64,000 bases of DNA from Chromobacterium alkanivorans (GTDB lineage: Bacteria; Pseudomonadota; Gammaproteobacteria; Burkholderiales; Chromobacteriaceae). Made by a program: the position numbers and the translations under genes. Numbering within the stretch: position 1 is the stretch's first letter; each line of letters begins with the position of its first letter. The DNA lies in NCBI RefSeq assembly GCF_016937655.1, contig NZ_JAFHKL010000009.1, positions 1 to 64,000 of the forward strand. The letters are read 5' to 3'. Below the pieces are notes generated by a model, which ran no database searches, was not told the origin of the DNA, and saw only the letters and a list, made by a program, of their open reading frames with translations. Positions 17,225 to 25,096 of this stretch are shown here, piece after piece.

Positions 17225-18070
17225 ATGACAAGCAATCGACCTGTCGACGCTTCGCGCAGGGACTTTCTGAACAGCGCGGTGGGCGTGGGCTTCGCGCTGG
17301 CGGTGCAGCCCGTCGCCGCCAGCGCCATTCTCACCGACGGCGACGGCCTCAACGCCGGCGCGGCGGAGATTCCGACCGGACCGGCCGTCATGCCGGGCTA
17401 TATGGCCAAACCCTCCGCGGCCGGCGGCCCGCTGCCGGTGGTGCTGGTGGTGCAGGAAATCTTCGGCGTGCACGAACACATCCGCGACCTGTGCCGGCGG
17501 CTGGCCAAGGCCGGCTACCTGGCGGTGGCCCCCGAGCTCTATTTCCGCCAGGGCGACCCCAGCAAGGTGGCCAGCATCAGCGAGCTGGTTAGCGGCCTGG
17601 TCAGCAAGGTGCCGGACAGCCAGGTGCTGGCCGATCTGGACGCCACCCTGGCCTGGGCCGGCGGCCACGGCGGCGACGTCAAGCGCGCGGCCATCACCGG
17701 CTTTTGCTGGGGCGGGCGCCAGGTATGGCTGTACGCGGCGCACAATCCCGCGCTCAAGGCCGGCGCCGCCTGGTACGGACGGCTGCAGGGCGAGGCCGGC
17801 GCCAACACCCCTCGCCAGCCGCTGGACGTCGTCGCGCAACTGCATGCGCCGGTGCTCGGGCTCTACGGCGGGCTGGACAAGGGCATTCCGCTGGAATCCG
17901 TGGACAAGATGAAGGCCGCGCTGCGCGCCGCCGGCAAGGCGTCCGAAATCGTGGTCTACCCGGAGGCCGACCACGGCTTCAACGCCGACTACCGCCCGAC
18001 CTACAACGCCGCCGCCGCCAACGACGGCTGGCGTCGCATGCTGCAATGGTTCAAACAACACGGCGTCTGA
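17225..18070 (+). CDS. Dienelactone hydrolase family protein, Tat-exported
   Basis: 281 residues from the ATG with GGAG 9 bases upstream; a TTG five codons earlier has no ribosome site. Residues 10-15 read SRRDFL followed by a hydrophobic stretch, a twin-arginine signal. The hydrolase core shows VLVVQEIFGVHEHIRD, nucleophile C161 in GFCWGGR, and the Asp and His of the triad in GGLDKGIP and EADHGFN. It hydrolyses lactones or esters in the periplasm; the natural substrate is unknown. Two HD-GYP genes flank it on the opposite strand. Confidence 0.9.
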   Translation: MTSNRPVDASRRDFLNSAVGVGFALAVQPVAASAILTDGDGLNAGAAEIPTGPAVMPGYMAKPSAAGGPLPVVLVVQEIFGVHEHIRDLCRRLAKAGYLAVAPELYFRQGDPSKVASISELVSGLVSKVPDSQVLADLDATLAWAGGHGGDVKRAAITGFCWGGRQVWLYAAHNPALKAGAAWYGRLQGEAGANTPRQPLDVVAQLHAPVLGLYGGLDKGIPLESVDKMKAALRAAGKASEIVVYPEADHGFNADYRPTYNAAAANDGWRRMLQWFKQHGV

Positions 18071-18076
18071 CACCGG

Positions 18077-19183
18077 CTACTCTCCCGGCGGCCGTCTGGC
18101 GCAGGCCGCCAGCCGCATGCGGATCACCTGATTGAAGCGCGCCAGCCAGTAGGGATCGAACTGACGCTCCGAGGCGTTGATCTCGGCGATGGCGCGCATC
18201 ATCGAATGCCGCAAGCCGCGATGCGCGTGTTTCAAGGTCACCGCCTCGAAGGCGTCCACCAGGGCCAGGATGCGCGCGCCGCTGCAAATCTCGTCGCCGC
18301 GCAAGCCCAGCGGGTAGCCGCGGCCGTCCGGCATCTCGTGGTGCTGGGCCACCATCCGCGCCGCGTCGGCCCAGGCCGGCATCCGCTCCAAGAGGCCGGC
18401 CGCCCAGCCGGGGTGCTCCGCCATCTGGAGGCGCTCGGATTCGCTCATCCTCCCCACTTTCAACCAGAACGACTCCGGCAACAGCATCATGCCGATATCG
18501 TGCATATACACCGCCGCTTCCAGCTGTCTGTCGTCCACCATCCCCGGCGCCTGGCGGCTGGCCTCCAGCGCCAGTTCCAGATTGCGTTCGGTGCGCCCCT
18601 CGAACTGCGGCAGGCGCTGCTCGAATTGCAGGGCCAACAGCCGGAAAAACGCCAGATCGCCCTGGCTGAGCTGCGCGGCGGCGTCCGCCGGCGCATCCGG
18701 TTCGATCACGTGCAGGGGAATGCCGGTGATCTGTTCCACCAATTGCTGGCAACGCTGCAACAGCTCGCCCACCGGACACTCCGCCACCTGGTTCAGCGCC
18801 CGCATCAGCAGGGGCAGTTGCAGATCGTCCAGCAATTCATGGCTCTCCAGCGCCTCCAGCGCCAGGCCCAGGCGGTCCATCACCAGCAGCATCACATCGC
18901 CTATCGAATCCTCGTAGGCCACCTCGCCGCTGCGCAGCCGCTCCAGCAGGCTTTCCAGCGCGTGAACGAAGGGCACCACGAAACGCACCTGGCACATGCT
19001 GGCGTCGCCCTTGATGCTGTGCAGCAAGCGAAACAGCTGATCGATCTGCGCGGCGTCGTTGTCGCCGAAACCCAGCTGGCAAACCAGATGCTCAACCTGC
19101 GGCGCGTAATCGCTCATCACTTCCATGAAATCGTGAAACGCCTCCGGCTCCACGATCTCCAGCGTCAGCTCCTGCTTCCCCAT
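18077..19183 (-). CDS. Hpt and HD-GYP domain protein
   Basis: 368 residues from the ATG preceded by GGGAGGGGG. An N-terminal histidine phosphotransfer domain carries H55 in LHSIKGDA. After a helical linker comes an HD-GYP domain with YMHDIGMM, AEHPGWAAGLLE and HHEMPDGRGYPLGLRGDEI, so the catalytic motifs are essentially intact (Met replaces Lys after HDIG). The likely role is cyclic di-GMP hydrolysis controlled by phosphorelay. No kinase or receiver gene lies next to it. It is convergent with the dienelactone hydrolase gene. Confidence 0.85.
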   Translation of the reverse strand: MGKQELTLEIVEPEAFHDFMEVMSDYAPQVEHLVCQLGFGDNDAAQIDQLFRLLHSIKGDASMCQVRFVVPFVHALESLLERLRSGEVAYEDSIGDVMLLVMDRLGLALEALESHELLDDLQLPLLMRALNQVAECPVGELLQRCQQLVEQITGIPLHVIEPDAPADAAAQLSQGDLAFFRLLALQFEQRLPQFEGRTERNLELALEASRQAPGMVDDRQLEAAVYMHDIGMMLLPESFWLKVGRMSESERLQMAEHPGWAAGLLERMPAWADAARMVAQHHEMPDGRGYPLGLRGDEICSGARILALVDAFEAVTLKHAHRGLRHSMMRAIAEINASERQFDPYWLARFNQVIRMRLAACARRPPGE

Positions 19184-19325
19184 GCCCCCTCCCATTTTCA
19201 ATCGCCCTTCATTCCAGTATATGCAGCATGCGGCAAAGCGTGCGACAGCGGCCTTTCCAAACCCTCGCGCGCCGCGCATAATTTGCGCCCTCGGCGCATC
19301 GCCCGCCCATCCGCCCGATATTCCC

Positions 19326-19925
19326 ATGCCAAATCAACTGCAAACGCTGCAACAACACATCGCCTTCATTATTGAAGTGGACAAACTCAAGACCGTGCTG
19401 CGCAAAACCAAGGCCGCCCACGTTGACCGCTACGAGAACTCGGCAGAACACAGCTGGCAGATCGCCCTGTTCGCCCTCAATCTGCGCGACTTCGCCGCCC
19501 AGCCGGTGGACATAGACAAAGTGGTGCGCATGTTGCTGATTCACGACTTGGGCGAGATCGACACCGGCGACACCATCGTCTACGCCGCGGACGGCGCCGC
19601 CGAGCGCGAAGCCGAAGAACTGGCCGCGATGCGCCGCATCCTGGGCCTGCTGCCCCAGCCCATGGGCTCGGAGCTGCTGGCCTTGTGGCAGGAGTTCGAG
19701 GCCAGAGAAACCCCGGAAGCGCGCTTCGCCCGCGCGATAGACCGCTTGATGCCCATCTTGCTCAATCTGCAATCCGGCGGCCAGAGCTGGCGCGAAAACG
19801 GGGTCAGCAAGCAACAAGTGCTGAGCATGGCGGTGGGCAAAGTGGAGGACGGCTGTCCGCTGGCGGCGGGCTGGTTGCGCGCGGAATTGGACCGCGCGGA
19901 GCGGGCCGGTTGTTTCGGCGCCTGA
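19326..19925 (+). CDS. HD-domain hydrolase, YfbR/HDDC2-like
   Basis: 199 residues. HD-fold residues are seen in ENSAEHSWQIALFA and MLLIHDLGEIDTGD, and a later Asp in ARAIDRLMPILLN. The pattern matches HDDC2/YfbR-like 5'-deoxynucleotidases that hydrolyse dNMPs. The start chosen (MPNQLQTLQQH) has no clear ribosome site, and longer in-frame versions run into non-conserved residues. Confidence 0.82.
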   Translation: MPNQLQTLQQHIAFIIEVDKLKTVLRKTKAAHVDRYENSAEHSWQIALFALNLRDFAAQPVDIDKVVRMLLIHDLGEIDTGDTIVYAADGAAEREAEELAAMRRILGLLPQPMGSELLALWQEFEARETPEARFARAIDRLMPILLNLQSGGQSWRENGVSKQQVLSMAVGKVEDGCPLAAGWLRAELDRAERAGCFGA

Positions 19926-20165
19926 GTCAAAACCCTAAAAAACCGGCAGAAATGCCAGGGGCTCCTGAAAAAACAGGGGAAAAACCCTTTCGGCCATGCA
20001 GAAAACGCTTGCCATGTCCCGGAACTATAGGCACTATTCCTGCCGCAGGATGCTCAAGTTGTGGATGTGTTGTTGTCGTAGTGGCATTAAGTCCGTACCT
20101 CAGTCGCCATTTCCCTTGAACTTCGTGCCTTTTATTTCAACTGCTCGTTTTGAGGAATTAACAAA
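19926..20165 (+). promoter_or_regulatory. Long 5' leader of the cold-shock gene
   Basis: 240 non-coding bases precede the cold-shock gene. The distal half is AT-rich (TTTATTTCAACTGCTCG) and the ATG is preceded by GAGGAATTAACAAA. Long leaders acting as cold-responsive RNA structures are known for cspA-family genes. The transcription start is not fixed by sequence alone. Confidence 0.45.
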
Positions 20166-20369
20166 ATGGCAACCGGTACCGTTAAGTGGTTCAACGACTC
20201 CAAAGGTTTTGGCTTTATCACCCCGGATGAAGGCGGCGACGACGTGTTCGCTCACTTCTCCCAGATCAATGCCAAAGGCTTCCGCACCCTGGCCGAAAAC
20301 CAGCGCGTTAGCTTTGACGTCGTAGACGGCCCGAAAGGCAAACAAGCCTCCAACATCCAGCCCATCTAA
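20166..20369 (+). CDS. Cold-shock protein, CspA family
   Basis: 67 residues, the full length for a single cold-shock domain. RNP1 reads KGFGFITP and RNP2 reads DVFAHFS. It binds single-stranded RNA and DNA and melts RNA structure. A long leader precedes it and a strong terminator follows, so it is a single-gene unit. Confidence 0.96.
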   Translation: MATGTVKWFNDSKGFGFITPDEGGDDVFAHFSQINAKGFRTLAENQRVSFDVVDGPKGKQASNIQPI

Positions 20370-20394
20370 TCCTCGCGATTAGTCAGCTTGATGA

Positions 20395-20419
20395 AAACCC
20401 GGCCTCGGCCGGGTTTTTT
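20395..20419 (+). terminator. Intrinsic terminator of the cold-shock gene
   Basis: Stem AACCCGGCC/GGCCGGGTT with a 2-base loop, followed by a run of T. Confidence 0.9.
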
Positions 20420-20448
20420 GCATTTACGCCTCAACGCAAGGAATTCCC

Positions 20449-21009
20449 ATGTCCGCCTCCGACGACCACGAACACATCATCGCCGCCACCCGCGACTGGC
20501 TGGAAAAAGCGGTGATAGGCCTCAATCTCTGTCCGTTCGCCAAGAGCGTCTACGTGAAGAACCAGGTGCGTTACGTGGTCAGCGACGCCACCCAGCCGGA
20601 CCAGCTGGCGCAAGAACTGGCCACCGAACTGCAATTGCTGGCCGACAGCAGCCCGGACGAGATCGACACCACCTTGCTGATCCACCCGCGCGCGCTGCAA
20701 CGCTTCCTGGATTTCAACGATTTCCTCGACATCGCCGACGCCATCGTCGAAGACATGGGACTGGACGGCGAGCTGCAAGTGGCCAGCTTCCACCCCAAGT
20801 TCCAGTTTGAGGGCACCGGCGTCAACGATATCGAGAACTTCACCAACCGCGCGCCCTACCCCACCTTGCACCTGCTGCGCGAAGCCAGCATCGGCCGCGC
20901 GGTGGAAGCCTTTCCGCAAGCGGAAGCCATCTACGAGAAGAATATCGAAACGCTGAAACAGCTGGGCCTGGACGGCTGGAAAGCGCTGTTCGCCGGCAAA
21001 ACGCAGTAA
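20449..21009 (+). CDS. DUF1415 family protein
   Basis: 186 residues with a good ribosome site (AAGGAA, 6 bases before ATG). The DUF1415 pattern is evident: WLEKAVIGLNLCPFAKSV at the N-terminus, a central FLDFNDFLDIAD and the histidine block ASFHPKFQFEG. The function of the family is unknown. It is soluble and without a signal peptide. Confidence 0.88.
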   Translation: MSASDDHEHIIAATRDWLEKAVIGLNLCPFAKSVYVKNQVRYVVSDATQPDQLAQELATELQLLADSSPDEIDTTLLIHPRALQRFLDFNDFLDIADAIVEDMGLDGELQVASFHPKFQFEGTGVNDIENFTNRAPYPTLHLLREASIGRAVEAFPQAEAIYEKNIETLKQLGLDGWKALFAGKTQ

Positions 21010-21090
21010 GCGCACGCGAGTCGCGCATTGCCAAGCGCGGCGCCGGCATGGTACACCAACGGGCATTCCACCCCTTGGAGTTCAAGTCTC

Positions 21091-21825
21091 ATGTTGCTCA
21101 GGCCCTTGTTGCCGCTCACCGCGCTGCTGTTGAGCGCGTGTGCTTACACCCCGGTACAGAAGCCCGTCGCCGGCGACGACTTCCGCGGCAACGAGCTGGG
21201 GCAGAGCAGCGCCAACCGCATGGCCAATCTGGCCATGCGCGACAATCTGGCCAGCTTGCAGACCCTGCTGGAAAAACTGTACAAGCGCAATCCGCGGGAG
21301 TGGCGCAAAACCGGCGCCGCCGACTACCCGGCCGCGATGCGGCAGGTGATGGCGGCGATCCGCAACAACGCCCCGCTGCCGGCCCTGACCGGCCAGCGCT
21401 CCATCTCGGCGATGAGCGCGGCCTTCGAGCCGGGCTTTGGCGGCGACCGCGCCGGCGCGCTGATCTACGGCATGGGCTCGATGCTGGTGGACGCCTACGG
21501 CGGACGCACCGAGCTGTTCCTGGTGCACGGGCTGGACGCGCAACAGCTGGCCAACGCCTCGCACAATCTGGAAGTGGCCGCCTGGATGCTGAACAACCGC
21601 CAGATCAGCGGCGCGCCGGTCTTGCTGTCCAATGAAATCGGCAGCGTGCGCAATCTGTCCTTCGAACGGGAATTCGGCAAGATGATGGCCAGGCTGGACC
21701 TGCTGGCGGAGTTGTCGGACGAGAAACTGCGCCGCAGCGCCATCGACTTCGGTCAATCGCTGATCGCCGGCCCCTTCCTGCAGTTTCTGCCGGTCAGCGC
21801 CGCCGCCCAGGCCGCGGCGCCCTAG
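21091..21825 (+). CDS. Putative lipoprotein
   Basis: 244 residues. The start is at the ATG of MLLRPLLPL, giving a signal peptide that ends in the lipobox LLLSAC. The mature part is helical and contains a conserved-looking block with NRMANLAMRDNLASLQTLLEKLYKRNPREW, summarised here only in part as LYKRNPREW. No catalytic motif is apparent; function unknown. The TAG stop abuts the reversed inverted-repeat element. Confidence 0.75.
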   Translation: MLLRPLLPLTALLLSACAYTPVQKPVAGDDFRGNELGQSSANRMANLAMRDNLASLQTLLEKLYKRNPREWRKTGAADYPAAMRQVMAAIRNNAPLPALTGQRSISAMSAAFEPGFGGDRAGALIYGMGSMLVDAYGGRTELFLVHGLDAQQLANASHNLEVAAWMLNNRQISGAPVLLSNEIGSVRNLSFEREFGKMMARLDLLAELSDEKLRRSAIDFGQSLIAGPFLQFLPVSAAAQAAAP

Positions 21826-21925
21826 GAGCCGCTAACAAAACCTCGCGAACCAGGCGTTGCCGCTGAGAAAGCGGAATGTGCGAGTGCTATATGAGCATTT
21901 AGAATGCGGCACTCGCCACGCCACG
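21826..21925 (-). repeat. MITE-like intergenic element, copy C (reversed, divergent)
   Basis: Read on the minus strand, this shares with copy A the core AAATGCTCAT, CACTCG, ACATTCCGCTTTCTCAGCGG and a CGCGAG segment near the end. The outer ends differ (GGAGCCGCTAAC instead of the GAGAACCTGTTTAC end), so it belongs to a diverged subfamily. It begins at the base after the lipoprotein stop. Confidence 0.7.
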
Positions 21926-21929
21926 CCTT

Positions 21930-22499
21930 TCAGCTCCGACGCTTGCCCACCTTGTCGCCATAGAAGGCGCGGATGCGCGGCATATCGGCGTCGATATCGC
22001 CGCTGGGCGTGAACATCGGCCCGAAACCGGCCTCCTTGCGGCCGTAGTCCAGGTAGGCCAGCGCCACCGGCACTTCCGCGCCGCAGGCGATATGATAAAA
22101 GCCGGTTTTCCACTCGGACACCGCCTTGCGCGTGCCCTCCGGCGGGATCGCCACCACCAGCCGATCCGAGCGCCGGTAGACTTCCACCATCTGCTGCACC
22201 AGCGAATTGTTCTGATGCCGCTTGACCGGAATGCCGCCCAGCCAACGCATCACCGGCCCCATCGGCCCGGCGAACAGCGTGTGCTTGCCCATCCAGTAAA
22301 TCTTGGCCCGCGCGGCGAAGCACACCGCCAGCGTCAGCGGAAAGTCCCAGTTGCTGGTATGCGGCGCGCCGATCAGCACGTATTTGTCCAGCTTGGGAAA
22401 CTCCCCCCGCAGCTTCCAGCCGCTCAGCTTGAGCGCGACGATGGACAGGCAGCGGAACAAAGGCCGGATCACGGGCGTGTCGAAAATGGTGAAATGCAT
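21930..22499 (-). CDS. 1-acyl-glycerol-3-phosphate acyltransferase-like (PlsC family)
   Basis: 189 residues from an ATG with AGGA 5 bases upstream. Catalytic motif H47-TSNW-D52 and the substrate motif PPEGTRK are present, and a membrane-associated N-terminal segment is seen. It is shorter than classical PlsC (about 240), so it may acylate another lipid. It stands alone and faces away from the regulator operon. Confidence 0.85.
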   Translation of the reverse strand: MHFTIFDTPVIRPLFRCLSIVALKLSGWKLRGEFPKLDKYVLIGAPHTSNWDFPLTLAVCFAARAKIYWMGKHTLFAGPMGPVMRWLGGIPVKRHQNNSLVQQMVEVYRRSDRLVVAIPPEGTRKAVSEWKTGFYHIACGAEVPVALAYLDYGRKEAGFGPMFTPSGDIDADMPRIRAFYGDKVGKRRS

Positions 22500-22695
22500 G
22501 ACGGTCCTGAGCAAGGGCCTTGCCGCAGGACGAGAGAGCCGCAACCGAGGTGGCGCCGCCCAGCGTCGGGGCAAGCGCCAACCACGTGGAAAAACGCCGG
22601 AATGTACCTGATAAAACTATCCCGGTAAATCCGCATTGCGAAATACAATCAGATCTCGCAAGTCCATGAATTCAAACAGCAAGCGCCGCGCCGCC

Positions 22696-23334
22696 TCACG
22701 CCGTCAACGGCGCGATGCGGTACACGCAGCGCCGCCCGCCCTCGTCCAGCGCGTGCTCCAGCCGCCGCACCTCCACGCCCGGCCCCAGCACCCGGGAAAA
22801 CAGCGCCAGCTCGGAACGGCACAAGCCCTGGCATTGACGCGCCGCCGCGCAGATCGGGCAATGATTTTCCAGCAACAGCCAAGCGTCGCCGTCCGGGCGC
22901 GCCTCCGCCATATAGCCCTCCTCGCTGCGAATCCGCGCCAGCGCGGCCACCCGGTCCGCCAACGCGTCGGCGCCGGCCATCGCCAGCCGGTACTCCTTCT
23001 CCGACTGCGTCTCCCGCCGCTGGATCAAGCGCTCCAGCCCGGCCTCGCCGAACAGCTCCCGCACCTGGGTCAGCAATTGCAGCGTCAGGTCCGCGTGCCG
23101 ATCCGGAAAGCGGCCATGGCCGCGCTCGGTCAAGCGCCAAACCTGGGCCGGCCGGCCCACGCCCTGAGCCTGGGCCTCCATCCGCGCCAGCCCCTTCTGC
23201 TCCAGCGCCAGCAAGTGCTTGCGCGCGCCCATGCTGGTCAGGCCCAACTCCGCCGCCAGCGCCTGCGCCGTTTGCGGTCCCCGCGTTTTCAGCAGATACA
23301 GCAAGCGGTCCGCGCCGTTGATCGCCGCCGCCAT
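22696..23334 (-). CDS. SufR-like HTH regulator with C-terminal cysteine cluster
   Basis: 212 residues. An N-terminal winged helix (about 5-70, with ALAAELGLTSMGARKHLLALEQKGL) is followed by a C-terminal sensor with C159, C162, C168, C172 and C203. The spacing C159-x12-C172 and the later RRCVYRI match SufR-type repressors, which hold an iron-sulfur cluster. Its ATG shares a base with the MFS stop (TGATG), so it is co-translated with the transporter. A palindrome upstream of that transporter (24603-24624) is its probable binding site. Confidence 0.82.
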   Translation of the reverse strand: MAAAINGADRLLYLLKTRGPQTAQALAAELGLTSMGARKHLLALEQKGLARMEAQAQGVGRPAQVWRLTERGHGRFPDRHADLTLQLLTQVRELFGEAGLERLIQRRETQSEKEYRLAMAGADALADRVAALARIRSEEGYMAEARPDGDAWLLLENHCPICAAARQCQGLCRSELALFSRVLGPGVEVRRLEHALDEGGRRCVYRIAPLTA

Positions 23335-24554
23335 CAGGCTTCCGCCGCCTCGCGGATCACGCCTTGCAGCCAGCCGGCGGCCAGGCCGCAGGTCAAGGCG
23401 CCCAACACCAGCACCAGCCGGGTGTCCAGAATGGTCAGCACGCTGCCCAGCAAGGCCACCAACACGTTGGCCACGCAGAAGATCGTGGTCAGCAAGCCCA
23501 TCACGCTGCCCTGCCCCAGGTTGGCGAAGCGCTCCGAACACCAGCTGGGCAGGATGGCGTTGTAAATCGCCAGCGGTACGCCCAACAGCACGATCAAGCC
23601 TATGCCCGGCCAGGGCAGATCCGCCAACAGACTCAGACCCAGCAGGCCCAGCGCCACCCAGACCGCATTGATGCGCGCCAGCTCCAGCGGCGCGCGCTTA
23701 TGCCCGAGCTTTCCCAGCAAGACGCTGGCCGAAGTCATCAGCACGCACATCAGCGCCGTCACCAGCGCGATGCCGCGGCTGTCCAGCCGCGCGTACTCCA
23801 CCAGCCACAAGGGATAGAACTCGTAAAAGGCATTGACCCCGATGGCGAAGGCCAGCTGCATCCAGAACAGCCGCGCCAGCAAGGGGTCCGCCGACAACAG
23901 GCGGAAGGAGTGCTGGCCGCGCATCACTTGCAGCAAGGACTGATCCTGATGCATGCGCTCGCCGGTTTCCGGCAGGAAGGCCAACAGCACCGCCAGGCAC
24001 AGCAGGATGGCGCCGGCCGCCAGCAGGAAAGGCACCGCCTCGCCCAGCGGCAGGGTCAGCCCGCCTATCAGCGGCCCCACCAGCCAGCCGGTGTAGAGCA
24101 CCGCGTTGAGGATGGCGAAGGAGCGCGCGCGGTCCAGCTGCGGGTGCAGGTCCGCGACGATGGCGCGCGCCACCGCCACATTGCCCTCGGTCAGGCCGGT
24201 GACGAAGCGCGCCAGCACGAACAACAGATACCAGCGGCTCCACAAGGCGTACGCCGTCAACAGATAGCCGGCGAAGGTCAGCAACAGGGTGCCGGTCAAC
24301 ACCCGCCGCCGTCCCAAGCGGTCCGACAAGGCGCCGATCAAGGTGCTGCCCAACAGAATGCCCAGCGGATTGGCGGCCAGGGCCAAGCCCAGCAGCAGCT
24401 TGGGCGGCAGCCCCAGAAAATGATTGAAGGCGTCCGGCGCGGAATCCACGAAGATGGGCGCCAGGATGGGATAAGGCATGGCCACGCCGGCCGTGCTCAT
24501 CAGCGCCACCAGACAGACTGTCAGCAGAATCAGTTTTGGGTGGGAAACATTCAT
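23334..24554 (-). CDS. MFS transporter, drug-efflux type
   Basis: 406 residues with 12 membrane helices. The MFS signature between helices 2 and 3 reads GALSDRLGRRRVL, and helix 5 carries GPLIGGL. It resembles TetA/Bcr-like exporters. The start taken is the ATG of MNVSHPK; no strong ribosome site helps decide. The SufR-like gene overlaps its stop, so expression is probably self-limited by that regulator. The substrate is unknown. Confidence 0.87.
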   Translation of the reverse strand: MNVSHPKLILLTVCLVALMSTAGVAMPYPILAPIFVDSAPDAFNHFLGLPPKLLLGLALAANPLGILLGSTLIGALSDRLGRRRVLTGTLLLTFAGYLLTAYALWSRWYLLFVLARFVTGLTEGNVAVARAIVADLHPQLDRARSFAILNAVLYTGWLVGPLIGGLTLPLGEAVPFLLAAGAILLCLAVLLAFLPETGERMHQDQSLLQVMRGQHSFRLLSADPLLARLFWMQLAFAIGVNAFYEFYPLWLVEYARLDSRGIALVTALMCVLMTSASVLLGKLGHKRAPLELARINAVWVALGLLGLSLLADLPWPGIGLIVLLGVPLAIYNAILPSWCSERFANLGQGSVMGLLTTIFCVANVLVALLGSVLTILDTRLVLVLGALTCGLAAGWLQGVIREAAEA

Positions 24555-24602
24555 CACGCATACCAATTGGACGATGGCCCATGCTAATCCCGCCCTCGAA
24601 AT

Positions 24603-24624
24603 AAGTAAACAAAATAGTTTACTT
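24603..24624. promoter_or_regulatory. Perfect palindromic operator upstream of the MFS-regulator operon
   Basis: AAGTAAAC, six bases, GTTTACTT: an exact 8-bp inverted repeat about 50 bases upstream of the MFS start codon. The half-site spacing of 6 equals that of known SufR operators (CAAC-N6-GTTG), though the half-site differs. Binding by the neighbouring regulator is inferred. Confidence 0.7.
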
Positions 24625-24772
24625 AAGCGCCGCCACCCACAGGAAAACATCAAGACAGCATGGGGGAAACTGTACGTATGGTTACGAAAAAGCGCCTATA
24701 AATCAGGAACCAGATGGCATCCCAAACGTCTCAAACAGCACAAGACCTACTTTATGTTCTTTGGAGACTTCC

Positions 24773-25000
24773 ATGACTTCGATTACCAGCAAACCCGCCG
24801 TTAAAGCCATTGCCGCCAGCCTGCTCGCCGTCAGCCTGCTGTCCGGTTGCGCCAATATGTCCAAGCGTCAGCAGAACACCGCCATCGGCGCGGCCGCCGG
24901 CGCCGTGCTCGGCTCCGTGCTCACCGGTGGCGACGCCATCGGCACCGTGGGCGGCGCCGCGGTGGGCGGCGTGGTCGGCAATCAGACCGGCAAGCGCTAA
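24773..25000 (+). CDS. Glycine-zipper lipoprotein, OsmB-like
   Basis: 75 residues from the ATG with GGAG 7 bases upstream. The signal peptide ends in the lipobox LLSGC. The mature part is a glycine-zipper membrane motif (AIGAAAGAVLGSVLTGG, AVGGVVGNQTG), as in OsmB and related small envelope lipoproteins. It has its own terminator. Confidence 0.85.
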   Translation: MTSITSKPAVKAIAASLLAVSLLSGCANMSKRQQNTAIGAAAGAVLGSVLTGGDAIGTVGGAAVGGVVGNQTGKR

Positions 25001-25018
25001 GCCCGCGCCCTCATTCCA

Positions 25019-25044
25019 AGAGCCAGCCCCGCGCTGGCTCTTTT
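25019..25044 (+). terminator. Intrinsic terminator of the glycine-zipper gene
   Basis: Stem GAGCCAGC/GCTGGCTC with a 5-base loop and T tract. Confidence 0.87.
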
Positions 25045-25096
25045 GTTTTGCCCGCCGCGCCCATATCATCAAGAGAACAGCACCACGGGCAACGCC

